Of a stretch of 47,229 bases of DNA, positions 1-8,211 are shown piece after piece. The first letter of the stretch is position 1, and every line of letters starts with the position of its first letter. The notes beneath the pieces are model-generated. The model did no database searches, was not told the origin of the DNA, and was given only the letters and a program-made list of their open reading frames with translations. This stretch comes from SAR324 cluster bacterium (GTDB lineage: Bacteria; SAR324; NAC60-12), in assembly GCA_015231825.1 (NCBI GenBank), contig JADGAV010000039.1, positions 1-47,229 of the forward strand. Direction: 5' to 3'. The position numbers and the translations under genes are program-made.

Positions 1-12
1 CCTTGATTCTAC

Positions 13-89
<77 letters not shown>

Positions 90-101
90 ACGTAGATTCT
101 T

Positions 102-177
102 TGGAGCGGGAAACGAGGTTCGAACTCGCGACCCTCAGCTTGGAAGGCTGATGCTCTACCAACTGAGCTATTCCCGC
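102..177 (-). tRNA. tRNA-Gly (anticodon UCC)
   Basis: The minus strand gives a 76-nt cloverleaf with acceptor stem GCGGGAA/TTCCCGC, discriminator U73 and encoded CCA. The anticodon loop CTTCCAA gives anticodon UCC, which reads glycine GGA/GGG codons. It is the first gene of a two-tRNA unit with initiator tRNA-Met, and a sigma70-like promoter sits just upstream. Confidence 0.96.
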
Positions 178-192
178 TATTGAGAAACAACT

Positions 193-221
193 ATTAGAGT
201 ATGCTTTTGAAAACTTGTCAA
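193..221 (-). promoter_or_regulatory. Sigma70-type promoter of the tRNA-Gly/tRNA-fMet unit
   Basis: On the minus strand TTGACA (216-221) is followed after exactly 17 bp by TCTAAT (193-198). That is a perfect -35 and a 5/6 -10. Transcription would start near 186, about nine bases before the mature tRNA-Gly. The promoter lies between the ftsQ stop and the tRNAs, so the tRNA unit does not depend on the ftsQ transcript. Confidence 0.8.
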
Positions 222-226
222 GTGCT

Positions 227-1156
227 TTATTGGACGATCGCTTTGTTTTTGTAGCGAAGATCGATCGAACGAATGGAGCTTTTGTTTTGGATCAGTTGAC
301 TATAAATTCGTTTAAAAGTGTTTAGTTTTTCAGGCAATCGATCCTGCCCCAATTGAACAACGGAAGGGGGAGAACGAAGTTTCAATTTATAATTCAGCGG
401 ATCTGCAAGATCGAGTTCAGCAATGTCCTTCCAGTCAATTTGCATTTCATTGAGCAGATCCAGCAAGTTCAGCCCTTTTCTCAGTGCTGGTGAGAGAATG
501 GGCTGTCCCAGGCTCACGGGTTTGCTCTGAATTCCTGTTAAAACCAGATGCTCTTTTGCAGCAAAGTCCGGTATTTTCTGCAGGGGGTGGAATTGCCGAT
601 CAATGAGATAATACGAATCCAGGATTTGAACATGGGCATAGGGACGCCTTTCTTTAAGAGCAATGGACATGTATCCCGGAAGCAGTTTGCGGGTCTGTAC
701 CTGTTCAATCATGGGATGCTGGTTGAGAATTTCCGAAACCGAATAGGCGTCGATGTCTCCGAACCTTGTATCCGGAGCGATTGCCGTCATTTGATAGATA
801 CTGGACGGTGTCAGAAGAGAATATCCGTTGATGTCAAATTGCCTGAGCGGTTTTTTGGTATAGGAAATGCCGAGAAAAATAATCCCCGTCAGGATCCACA
901 AAAGAAAAACCAGCAATCCCAAACCAATCAGAATCCGATTCCAGGAGGCAAGCAGGAAAGAGGGGTTCAGAGAAATATTTTTTAACCGTGAAATGGAAGA
1001 TCCGGGTTTAAGCAAAGCCGTCTGGGCGGGATGAAAATTCGGTTTTCCCTGGGGAGAAACCGTTAATTTCCTTTTGCTATACCGAATGTCATACTTCTTT
1101 TGTCTCTGCTGCAGGGTAGTCTGACGTTTTGAAGCATGGTTCTTGAAATCTTGCAT
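227..1156 (-). CDS. ftsQ: Cell division protein FtsQ
   Basis: FtsQ is a bitopic inner-membrane divisome protein that links FtsB/FtsL to the division machinery. The 309-residue product has a basic cytoplasmic tail (about 1-72), one membrane segment (about 74-99), a POTRA domain beginning near LRQFDINGYSLL, and then the FtsQ beta domain with ERRPYAHVQI. Length and layout fit the family. The ATG lies four bases after the murB stop, so the two genes are probably translationally coupled. In most bacteria ftsQ leads into ftsA and ftsZ; here it is last and two tRNAs follow, so the division and cell-wall cluster is split. The family call is firm, although FtsQ sequences diverge quickly. Confidence 0.85.
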   Translation of the reverse strand: MQDFKNHASKRQTTLQQRQKKYDIRYSKRKLTVSPQGKPNFHPAQTALLKPGSSISRLKNISLNPSFLLASWNRILIGLGLLVFLLWILTGIIFLGISYTKKPLRQFDINGYSLLTPSSIYQMTAIAPDTRFGDIDAYSVSEILNQHPMIEQVQTRKLLPGYMSIALKERRPYAHVQILDSYYLIDRQFHPLQKIPDFAAKEHLVLTGIQSKPVSLGQPILSPALRKGLNLLDLLNEMQIDWKDIAELDLADPLNYKLKLRSPPSVVQLGQDRLPEKLNTFKRIYSQLIQNKSSIRSIDLRYKNKAIVQ

Positions 1157-1160
1157 AGTT

Positions 1161-2111
1161 TCAATAATGGTCCTTCGCCACGATTTGTACCTCCGGTTCC
1201 AGATTGATCTGATGGGTTTTCCAAACCGTTTTCTGGACCAGATCGATCAACGCCAGCACATCCTGAGCCGTTGCCTCTCCCTGGTTTACAATAAAATTGC
1301 TATGCACCGGACTGATCTGTGCCCCCCCGATGCAATGCCCTTTCAGTCCGGCGGACTCAATCAGTTCCGCGGCATAGCGACCGTCAGGGTTTTTGAAAAC
1401 GGAACCGCAGTTCGGAATATTTCTTGGCTGTTTTTCTTCCCGAAAAGTTTGCAGCTCCCTGATGCGTGCTTTGACCGTTTCAGGATCTGATGCTTCCAGC
1501 TGAAACAAAGCTGAAGTAACAACGGTTCCCAGTTTCCCGTTCAAGGGAGATTGACGATAAGCAAATGCCAGGGACTTTCCTTCGGCTTCATGAACTTTTC
1601 CAGCCATGTCCATCCACCATATTTTTTTCAAATACTGACTGATTTCTCCGCCATGAGCGCCTGCATTCATTGCGATGGCTCCCCCAATGCTGCCGGGAAT
1701 TCCTATCAGAAATTCCAGTCCCGACCAACCCAATGACGCGCAGCGCAGGGCTACCGTCACATCAGCCAATGCAGCCCCGACAAAGATTTGCCGATGTTCC
1801 TTCAAAACCTCCCATTGTTTGAAATGAGAAGACAGACGTAAAACAACGCCCGGCCAACCATCATCAGGAAAGATCAAATTGGAGCCTTTGCCCAGGATAA
1901 ACCAGGGGATTTGCTCCTGACGAAGAAAAGGAAGCAGGCGGGATAAATCCTCCGTGTGCATGACATCAACGAGACAGGCGGCCGCTCCTCCAACCTTTAG
2001 CGTATTGAAACGCTTTAAAGAATGTGCCCAGAATAATTTTGACTGCAGCGGAATTTTCTGCAATTTTTCTTTCCATGCTTCATGGTCAGGAGCAAGATTT
2101 TTTTTTGCCAA
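1161..2111 (-). CDS. murB: UDP-N-acetylenolpyruvoylglucosamine reductase MurB
   Basis: MurB is the FAD- and NADPH-dependent cytoplasmic enzyme that reduces UDP-GlcNAc-enolpyruvate to UDP-MurNAc, the second committed step of peptidoglycan synthesis. The 316 residues carry the FAD-binding part (KVGGAAACLVDV, GKGSNLIFPDDGW, IGIPGSIGGAIAMNAGAHGG). They also carry the substrate arginine (FAYRQSP), the proton-donor serine loop (NCGSVFKNP) and the C-terminal catalytic glutamate (LEPEVQIV). The first codon is TTG, preceded by GGGGAGG with five-base spacing, and no in-frame ATG precedes the conserved region. It follows rsfS by 20 bp and precedes ftsQ by 4 bp. Confidence 0.95.
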   Translation of the reverse strand: MAKKNLAPDHEAWKEKLQKIPLQSKLFWAHSLKRFNTLKVGGAAACLVDVMHTEDLSRLLPFLRQEQIPWFILGKGSNLIFPDDGWPGVVLRLSSHFKQWEVLKEHRQIFVGAALADVTVALRCASLGWSGLEFLIGIPGSIGGAIAMNAGAHGGEISQYLKKIWWMDMAGKVHEAEGKSLAFAYRQSPLNGKLGTVVTSALFQLEASDPETVKARIRELQTFREEKQPRNIPNCGSVFKNPDGRYAAELIESAGLKGHCIGGAQISPVHSNFIVNQGEATAQDVLALIDLVQKTVWKTHQINLEPEVQIVAKDHY

Positions 2112-2116
2112 TCTGT

Positions 2117-2123
2117 CCTCCCC
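2117..2123 (-). promoter_or_regulatory. Shine-Dalgarno fixing the TTG start of murB
   Basis: GGGGAGG on the minus strand lies five bases before the TTG at 2111. This strong site supports the non-ATG start. Confidence 0.7.
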
Positions 2124-2131
2124 GCTCCTTT

Positions 2132-2470
2132 TCAGAAGCTTTCTGCCGCAATGCCTTCATGCAGGCCTTCCAGATTATAATAGGCACGGGTTTCGGGATG
2201 AAAAATATGGATGATGACATGGTCATAGTCCATCAAAATCCAGCTTCCTTCAGAATATCCTTCAATACTCATCGGTTTTATTTTAATTTTTCGGAATTCT
2301 TCCTGAACCCGATCTGCAATTCCCTTGACATGACCCTGGGAACGGCCCTGACAAATGAGGATGTAATCTGTAATTGAAGAATGTCCATTGACGTCAAAGA
2401 GAAGAATTTCTTCTGCTTTTACATCCTGGACAATCCTTATCAGTTCTTTTGCTTTTTCCTGTTCGTTCAA
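2132..2470 (-). CDS. rsfS: Ribosomal silencing factor RsfS
   Basis: RsfS (RsfA, DUF143 family) binds ribosomal protein L14 on the large subunit and blocks subunit joining when nutrients are scarce. The 112-residue product has the whole family fold, with DVKAEEILLFDV, the signature SSITDYILICQGRSQGHV, and the C-terminal GSWILMDYDHVIIHIFHPE. The start is TTG directly after an in-frame TGA, with GGAGG five bases upstream. An overlapping ATG three bases earlier is in another frame. It sits 61 bp after the YHS-like gene and 20 bp before murB. Elsewhere rsfS usually neighbours nadD or rlmH, so this setting is unusual. Confidence 0.93.
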   Translation of the reverse strand: MNEQEKAKELIRIVQDVKAEEILLFDVNGHSSITDYILICQGRSQGHVKGIADRVQEEFRKIKIKPMSIEGYSEGSWILMDYDHVIIHIFHPETRAYYNLEGLHEGIAAESF

Positions 2471-2475
2471 TCATT

Positions 2476-2480
2476 CCTCC
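2476..2480 (-). promoter_or_regulatory. Shine-Dalgarno fixing the TTG start of rsfS
   Basis: GGAGG on the minus strand stands five bases before the TTG at 2470. The codon immediately upstream in frame is a stop, so translation cannot begin earlier. Confidence 0.65.
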
Positions 2481-2531
2481 ATTGGGGGGATTATCTGATG
2501 CCGGATGACTAGACTCACACGGCATGGGTGA

Positions 2532-2789
2532 TCAGTTGCTTTCCTGGATCAGCTGATATTTACTCGCGCATTCCTGACTGCAGAAAAACTCCTTTTTTCC
2601 ATGAAATATTTTAGATACCGCGTTGTGTTCGGCGACAAATGTGTGACAAAAGGGATCTTCAACCAATTCATCTTCAGTGAATTCACCTGAATGCGAAAAC
2701 TCAGGCTTCGGCGATTTTTTTGAAAAATATTTTTTTAAACTGAAGTAGAGGTAGGCCCCTATAACAGCAAAAGTGAGTAGTTTGATCAT
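2532..2789 (-). CDS. Small membrane-anchored YHS/TRASH-like metal-binding protein
   Basis: The 85-residue protein begins with a membrane helix (about 3-18), then a short basic and charged stretch. It ends in a compact module of the YHS/TRASH type, in which EDPFCHTFV is followed by GKKEFFCSQECASKYQ. The cysteines at DPFC, FFC and QEC are those expected to hold a metal ion. Small proteins of this layout are common beside RNA or redox genes, but their biochemical role is not settled. It starts nine bases after the stop of the radical SAM gene, so the two are almost certainly co-transcribed. Confidence 0.7.
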   Translation of the reverse strand: MIKLLTFAVIGAYLYFSLKKYFSKKSPKPEFSHSGEFTEDELVEDPFCHTFVAEHNAVSKIFHGKKEFFCSQECASKYQLIQESN

Positions 2790-2798
2790 AAGGCATGC

Positions 2799-3752
2799 TC
2801 AATCAAAACAAAATGTTTCATTGCTGGCTGATTTTCCCTGCCAGATGTTTTGAACACGAAGATAGTCTTCAATAAATTGAGTGGGCCGCATTTTCTCTTT
2901 TGTCCAGGAGGGAGCAATCAATTCATCCCATCGCGAAGCAACCGCGGTCAAACGATGGACTGCAATTTCTGGTGACAGATGTTCTAAAAAAAGAGTCACT
3001 TTGCGGCAATACTCCTCTAATTCTACAGGAATGAATTTCCCCTGACGATACAAATCTTCCAAAGGGGTATCTTTCAAGACATGCAGATTGTGCAACTTCA
3101 CTCCATGCACCCCCAGTTCTGACAGCAAATGTGCCGTGTCGCGCAATTGTTTGTTTGTTTCTCCAGGCAGACCAAACATCAAGTGGATGCAAATGTCGAT
3201 TTTTGAATTTTCCTTCAGTTTTTGGATCGCCTTGATGGAAGATGCTTTGTCATGCCCCCGTGAGAGGAACTGCAACTGTTCATTATCCAGTGTCTGGACT
3301 CCCAATTCCACTGCCACAAAATGGGTTTTTGAGATTTCTTCAAAGACTTTTAGAATCGACTGCGGCAGGCAGTCGGGACGGGTTCCCACAACAATACCGA
3401 TAACATCTTCTTCCTCCAAAACCGAGTGATACATTTCCGCCAACTCGCTCACCCGGCCAAAGGTGTTGGTGTAGGATTGAAAATAAATCAGAAACTTGTC
3501 GGCATTGTACTGTTTTCGGATGGCATCGCGATGCAGGGCAATTTGCTCCTTCAGCGATTTCCCGGCATCAGAATGATAAGCAGCCGAGCCCCATTCGTCA
3601 CAAAAAATGCAAACATTCATCCCTTTGAAACCAAGACGGTTTGGACAGGTCTGAGCAACAGAAACGCTGATTTTAAAAACCCGTTGATTAAAAAGAAGGC
3701 GGTATCTTTGACTTAGCGGATGATATGGTTTGTTATAGTCGAAAGAATGCAT
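2799..3752 (-). CDS. yhcC: Radical SAM protein, YhcC family (TIGR01212 type)
   Basis: This belongs to the YhcC family of radical SAM enzymes, which resemble Elp3 in their iron-sulfur motif and whose substrate is not firmly known. The cluster cysteines are in TCPNRLGFKGMNVCIFC, a CX11CX2C spacing, followed by family motifs YFQSYTNTFG, VGTRPDCLP and ELGVQTL, and a C-terminal HRLTAVAS region. The frame stays open to a TTG at 3773. I chose the ATG at 3752 (MHSFDYNKPYHPL), which places the family homology near the N terminus. Neither start has a strong SD. It opens the yhcC to ftsQ run. Confidence 0.85.
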   Translation of the reverse strand: MHSFDYNKPYHPLSQRYRLLFNQRVFKISVSVAQTCPNRLGFKGMNVCIFCDEWGSAAYHSDAGKSLKEQIALHRDAIRKQYNADKFLIYFQSYTNTFGRVSELAEMYHSVLEEEDVIGIVVGTRPDCLPQSILKVFEEISKTHFVAVELGVQTLDNEQLQFLSRGHDKASSIKAIQKLKENSKIDICIHLMFGLPGETNKQLRDTAHLLSELGVHGVKLHNLHVLKDTPLEDLYRQGKFIPVELEEYCRKVTLFLEHLSPEIAVHRLTAVASRWDELIAPSWTKEKMRPTQFIEDYLRVQNIWQGKSASNETFCFD

Positions 3753-3934
3753 CTGATTTGCTTGTGTTTCCAAACCATGCCGGTTATTTTAAAGGTTCTG
3801 ATCACGGTTCCCGATTGTGGATGAGAATACCTGAAAGGCATTCTACTCGCAAGCCGGGATTCAAGGAGCAAAACATTATGCTCATTTCTACCGGTCATTT
3901 TTCAATTCTGCAGCACCGATTTATCGACCATTTT

Positions 3935-3963
3935 TGAGCTACCAATTCAATATGAGCTACCAA
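3935..3963 (+). repeat. Short direct repeat duplicating the ubiE start region
   Basis: TGAGCTACCAA occurs at 3935-3945 and again at 3953-3963, 18 bases apart and in the same frame. Each copy follows a possible start (TTG at 3934, ATG at 3952), so the two starts would give MSYQFN-MSYQLP or only MSYQLP. Confidence 0.75.
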
Positions 3964-4668
3964 CTGCCTGAGAATTCCGAGAAATCGAGCTACGTTCAAC
4001 AAAAATTTAATGAAATTGCATCAAAATATGATCTTTTCAATGATCTCATCACATTTGGGATGCATCGATATTGGAAGCGTTTTGTAGTTCGGCAAACAGG
4101 AGTTTCGCCTGATGGAATGTGTCTGGATCTTTGCTGCGGAACCGGAGATATTGCGCATCGTTTATTGCGGGCTGTTCCCCAAGGCCGGGTCTGTGCACTG
4201 GATTTTTCCCAGGGAATGCTGCATGTGGCCAAACAAAGAGGCATGGCAACTGGGGAAAGTCCCGTTTTTCTTCAGGGAGACGCGATCCGCCTTCCCATTC
4301 CCTCTGAAAGGATCGATGCTGTAACAATAGGTTATGGTTTGCGCAACGTCACTGACCTTTCGGCCTGTTTGGCAGAAATATTGAGAGTGCTCAAACCAGG
4401 AGGGGTATTGGTGAGTTTGGATGTGGGAAAAGTCAGGCTTCCCGTGCTTGCTGAAATCAGTCGATATTATTTCTTTTATGTTGTTCCACGTTTGGGGAAA
4501 CTCCTTTACCCCGGACAGGATATGTTTGACTATCTCCCTCATTCCTCAATCAATTATCCCAATCAGGAAAGCCTGAAACGGATCATGCTCTCCGCCGGGT
4601 TCAAGCAGGTCGATGTCTTCGATTTTCTTTTCGGTTCCTCCACCGTTCATGTCGCATATAAACCTTAA
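3952..4668 (+). CDS. ubiE: UbiE/MenG-type quinone C-methyltransferase
   Basis: This SAM-dependent enzyme methylates demethylmenaquinone and/or the benzoquinol ring in respiratory quinone synthesis. Family signatures are present in order: FNEIASKYDLFNDLITFGMH, the SAM-binding LDLCCGTGDIAH, DAVTIGYGLRNV, LRVLKPGG, and the C-terminal DYLPHSSINYP. The start is taken as ATG 3952; an in-frame TTG at 3934 lies in a repeated start region, and neither start has a clear SD. It is divergent from yhcC across roughly 200 bp. No other quinone gene is in the window, so its product (menaquinone, ubiquinone or both) cannot be decided. Confidence 0.93.
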   Translation: MSYQLPENSEKSSYVQQKFNEIASKYDLFNDLITFGMHRYWKRFVVRQTGVSPDGMCLDLCCGTGDIAHRLLRAVPQGRVCALDFSQGMLHVAKQRGMATGESPVFLQGDAIRLPIPSERIDAVTIGYGLRNVTDLSACLAEILRVLKPGGVLVSLDVGKVRLPVLAEISRYYFFYVVPRLGKLLYPGQDMFDYLPHSSINYPNQESLKRIMLSAGFKQVDVFDFLFGSSTVHVAYKP

Positions 4669-4706
4669 CGGAATAAGGATTGCGAGCAAAATAACACGGC
4701 TCCGGC

Positions 4707-6023
4707 TCAGGATATCAAACCCGCATGGTTCATGTCACGCAGAATCTCTTTGATCAGGGGCTCACTTTTGCCAGATTGTTCCGTCTGCGCGAGCAGCAAT
4801 GCGTCTTTAGCCTTTTTGAAAGCAGTTTCAAGCCACTCTGTTGGTAATTTTATGCCGATGAGATTGACTGCAATTCGATAGAAATAGTGAACTAAATTGG
4901 CATATTCGATCAAAATCGTAAAATCAGCCGGAACCGCCGGCGCGTTCCCAATTTTTCTCACCGCCAGTCCATATTGATGGTAGGTGTTTTTAAACTGATC
5001 TTTGATTTGCGCAACCAGCTCTGAGTTGCGGCTTCCTTCCCGGTATCGTCCCACAACAAAAAGAAATTTGCTCATATTGATTTTTGCCTGGAGCAGATAG
5101 AGCAGCGGTTCATGAGCATCTATCCGTTTGAGGACCTTTATGTATTTCATGCCTTCGTCGTGGAGCAAGGGCAAATTTCGGATGAGCAGCAGTACCTTGG
5201 TCGCTTTTATAATCAAGTGCTCCTTTTCCTTGTCTTTGTCGCTTCGTTTTTTATCCACAAGAAAATCAGTCAATTCCTTGACTGTTAGAGAAATTTCCCG
5301 GGACGGGGGATCGGGAAGAGAGGGCTGAATATAATGCAGCATGGTCCCCCAGTTTGCTTTGATGCCATCCAGGCGTTTGTAAAGGACCGTGGAGTGGGAG
5401 GCGTAGATATTTTTTCCATCTCGCGGACCCAGTTTTTTTTCGAGAAGGGACACTTCTTCCCGGCATTTATTGATGAGCTTCGAAAAATACATTTCCTGTG
5501 CCCATAAGATGAGATTCAGCCCGACATTGCTCAACTCACCAAAAGTGGCCGCAACCGTTGCCTGAAGATAGAGCGTCCGCACCACTTCAACAGGAAAATC
5601 CCGTCCGCTTTTGCCAACAATCGAAACGAGTTCCAGCCGGCTCATCATGTCAGTGGGTTTCATTTCCAGTTTTCTGAGTGCTTCTTTTGCGGCTTTCGAG
5701 GGATGGAGCTGATACAGTTCTTCACCAGTTGCTTCATCCATCAGCATATTTTGTTTTTTCTTTTGAAAAATATAGGTGATGGTGTTGATGAATGTTTTTT
5801 CTTCCAGTGCTAAAATGTTTTTTCTGCGACGCTCAATATCATTTTTCCAATGATCAATGGTTCCGGGGATATTACCAAAATTACTGGGATCAACTTTCAC
5901 ATGAGTGATTCCATCTTCGGCATCGGTATCATCGAGATACCGGTACTTGCCGAAAATATGCGCGTTGATGATGGTTTTCCCTTTACCGTCTTTTTGCTTT
6001 TCAGGAAGTGGAGCTTGCGCCAT
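4707..6023 (-). CDS. Protein of unknown function, 438 aa, helical
   Basis: I do not recognise this protein. The 438 residues have no signal peptide or membrane segment. The N terminus is charged, and the rest looks almost entirely helical, with amphipathic stretches such as RLELVSIVGKSGRDFP, TLYLQATVAATFGEL and LLYLLQAKINMSKFLF, so a helical-repeat cytoplasmic protein is plausible. The stop is 38 bp from the convergent ubiE stop, and the ATG is preceded only by a weak purine stretch. It diverges from two further uncharacterised genes (6585-8208) across 561 bp. Its coding character is supported by length, intact frame and normal composition. Confidence 0.7.
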   Translation of the reverse strand: MAQAPLPEKQKDGKGKTIINAHIFGKYRYLDDTDAEDGITHVKVDPSNFGNIPGTIDHWKNDIERRRKNILALEEKTFINTITYIFQKKKQNMLMDEATGEELYQLHPSKAAKEALRKLEMKPTDMMSRLELVSIVGKSGRDFPVEVVRTLYLQATVAATFGELSNVGLNLILWAQEMYFSKLINKCREEVSLLEKKLGPRDGKNIYASHSTVLYKRLDGIKANWGTMLHYIQPSLPDPPSREISLTVKELTDFLVDKKRSDKDKEKEHLIIKATKVLLLIRNLPLLHDEGMKYIKVLKRIDAHEPLLYLLQAKINMSKFLFVVGRYREGSRNSELVAQIKDQFKNTYHQYGLAVRKIGNAPAVPADFTILIEYANLVHYFYRIAVNLIGIKLPTEWLETAFKKAKDALLLAQTEQSGKSEPLIKEILRDMNHAGLIS

Positions 6024-6584
6024 CGTTTCTTTCAGTAATTATTTGTTCCGATTCTAATTGTTGCACTCTGCAAACTGTCAGATCATTCAACACTCAAAAG
6101 AATGTAAAAATCTGCAAAGAAAGGCTGTCTTTTTCAATTCCCGGAGAAATGCACTGGTTATACCATAAAATTGTTTATGATCTGATTGTACAAATGCAGA
6201 CCTCCGTGGCATGAAACAGTTTTTTTCCGCACAAATACAGGCTTTTCGACAGTTTTCCAAAATTCATCTTTGTTCCCTTGCCTTGCAAAGAGAGTGTTGA
6301 TTCCTGCACCGCACCTGCCGGGAAATGCAATGTTGGAAAAGTATAATCCTTTTAATTTATTCTATAAAGTTAAATATTCAAAATAAATTGCAATATCAGG
6401 GTAATTGCTTCTATGATTTTACCATGCGCCGGTCTGATCAAGGGATAATTTGTTGACATATCCTGCTTTTTAAGGGCATGTATGGCAAGAAAGTGCAGGG
6501 GGTTATCCCTCGTTTCGAAATTGAATCAGGAAAACCACACGGGGTGGTACTTTTAAAAACATTTAAGCAGAAAAATAGGCAGCA
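6024..6584 (+). other. 561-bp intergenic region between divergent unknown genes
   Basis: The stretch is AT-rich, especially 6340-6420, and should contain promoters for the genes at 4707-6023 (minus) and 6585-7337 (plus). A perfect TTGACA lies at 6453-6458, but no good -10 follows at 16-18 bp. I see no tRNA, terminator or convincing small gene. The open frames here are short and have no SD. Confidence 0.5.
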
Positions 6585-7337
6585 ATGAAAACCAGGACAC
6601 GCAAAGCCATTGAAATGATCCCCGGAGTGACAATGGTGGTAAGGACAATGACCGCTTTGGGAGCAGTCTATGAACAATTCAAACCCAGTTCCCTGGATGA
6701 AAAAGGGACCATGCTTTTGCTGAAAAGTCAGGCAGATTTGGACGCCCCCATTCGCATCACAGTGAATGTTTCTGAAGAAATGGCTCAACGTTACTCCTTG
6801 AAATTCGGGGTCGATTTGCAGAAATTGAAACGAAGCTCTGATGGAAGTTTTCAACTGTTTGGGAACTGGTTGAAAATAAAATGGGCAAAAATGATTGATG
6901 CCGACGTTTTGGAACTGATGGGCTGCAACAAATTGCTTTGGGATATTCATGACAGCATGTCTTCGGAAACTGCCTCTCAATTTTCGGGCAATGCCCAAAA
7001 ATTGCTCGAGCAGGAATATACCAGCAATGTTGACATCATCATGTTGAATGAAGATATCGTCAAAGGAAAAACCCTCGAATTTCCAATTACTCAGGAAGGA
7101 ATTTCGCGTCTGGCACGGGAAGACAGCCCTCTGAACATCAAAATGCTGTACTGTCTCCTGGCAGGTTGTCCCTTTGGTGAGATTGCCTTGTCGAAAGCAA
7201 ATTTTGAGACCCGGTACATTTATGATCCTTTTCAAAAAAAATACGGAATGCTGCATGGCACGATGGCCCTGAATCAGGGGGATGAAAACTGGGCTGAAAC
7301 ATTTCGGATTCTGCAGGAGTTGAATGAACCGGAATGA
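6585..7337 (+). CDS. Protein of unknown function, 250 aa
   Basis: I do not recognise this protein. It is 250 residues, apparently soluble, and mixes helical and strand-like segments. No signal peptide, nucleotide-binding motif or metal site stands out; the few cysteines (near MGCNKL, YCLL and AGCPF) form no known motif. The ATG has AGG about six bases upstream. The TerB-like gene begins 64 bp further on in the same direction, so the two are probably co-expressed, and a joint job with that protein is a fair guess. Confidence 0.68.
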   Translation: MKTRTRKAIEMIPGVTMVVRTMTALGAVYEQFKPSSLDEKGTMLLLKSQADLDAPIRITVNVSEEMAQRYSLKFGVDLQKLKRSSDGSFQLFGNWLKIKWAKMIDADVLELMGCNKLLWDIHDSMSSETASQFSGNAQKLLEQEYTSNVDIIMLNEDIVKGKTLEFPITQEGISRLAREDSPLNIKMLYCLLAGCPFGEIALSKANFETRYIYDPFQKKYGMLHGTMALNQGDENWAETFRILQELNEPE

Positions 7338-7401
7338 GGCTCTCGGAAACACGGGAAAATTGACGGAATGTTGATCGTAAACACAATGAAAGGAATAGAG
7401 A

Positions 7402-8208
7402 ATGTCACATGAACGAATAGAAAACCTCTTTCAGCAAATTGAAAAAAAAGACACTGAATTGAAAGAATGGGTCGCACTTATGCTCACTGGTGCAATCGTC
7501 TCCGATAAACATTTGGAAGAGAGTGAAACGATCTATTTGGAAACTCTATTGAGTGTGCTCGGAGACGATGCTGCGGCTTCCAAAAAAGTCAAAGAAATTG
7601 TCGATTCCAGAGAAACTCCCCAACTGGCGCCAAAAAATATTGATTCGGACCTGGCAGAACAAATATTTGAATGCATGCTGGAAATTTGCGGCGGTGATCA
7701 GGAGTTGCATCCCGGAGAAATTCAGTATCTCAGAGCAATGGGTGCCCTCCTGAAAATTGACTATCTTGAACTGCAGTACATGATCAGGAATACAGGAATC
7801 AAAGTTAAAACGGCCGCTTTTCACGGAGTATTGGAAGATTTGAATACCGATCAGAAATTCTGGTTAGGGTCAGTGATTTTGAAAATGATCTACTCCGACC
7901 AGCATATTTCTGCCAAAGAAAGCATTTACCTGAAAGATTTAGATGATCTATGGAAAGAAAGACCGGAAGCATTAATGAAGGTTAAAATCAATCCGAGAGA
8001 ACTCCTCTCCGAATCCATTCAGGAAACGACGCTTACTCCGGATTTGAGCGGGCGGGTGATTAAATACTTGCTGGGCTTGGCCGTCAGCGATGGAGAGTTG
8101 GAAAAAACAGAAGAGGCGCTCATTCGCCAAGTTGCAGGAAGCATCGGATATTCTTCGCAGAAACTGGAAGAAGATATCACGACGATTAAATCCTTTGAAT
8201 CCAGGTGA
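7402..8208 (+). CDS. TerB-like protein with four internal repeats
   Basis: The 268-residue protein is built from four copies of one helical unit, centred on SDKHLEESETIYL (Asp35), GDQELHPGEIQYL (Asp99), SDQHISAKESIYL (Asp166) and SDGELEKTEEALI (Asp230). The Asp positions recur every 64-67 residues. The shared pattern, a hydrophobic helix then [SG]D-x-[HE]-[LI]-x3-E-x2-[YL]-[LI], is that of TerB/DjlA-type domains, which in other proteins bind metal or sit in membrane-associated stress complexes. No signal peptide or membrane helix is visible. AAAGGAA stands upstream of the ATG. The gene follows a 250-aa unknown and ends three bases before a convergent pseudopilin stop. A metal-binding scaffold is inferred, not shown. 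Confidence 0.72.
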   Translation: MSHERIENLFQQIEKKDTELKEWVALMLTGAIVSDKHLEESETIYLETLLSVLGDDAAASKKVKEIVDSRETPQLAPKNIDSDLAEQIFECMLEICGGDQELHPGEIQYLRAMGALLKIDYLELQYMIRNTGIKVKTAAFHGVLEDLNTDQKFWLGSVILKMIYSDQHISAKESIYLKDLDDLWKERPEALMKVKINPRELLSESIQETTLTPDLSGRVIKYLLGLAVSDGELEKTEEALIRQVAGSIGYSSQKLEEDITTIKSFESR

Positions 8209-8211
8209 GTT

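Noticed and set aside
6453..6458. TTGACA before the 250-aa unknown gene
   Set aside because: No adequate -10 stands 16-18 bp downstream, so I do not call a promoter.
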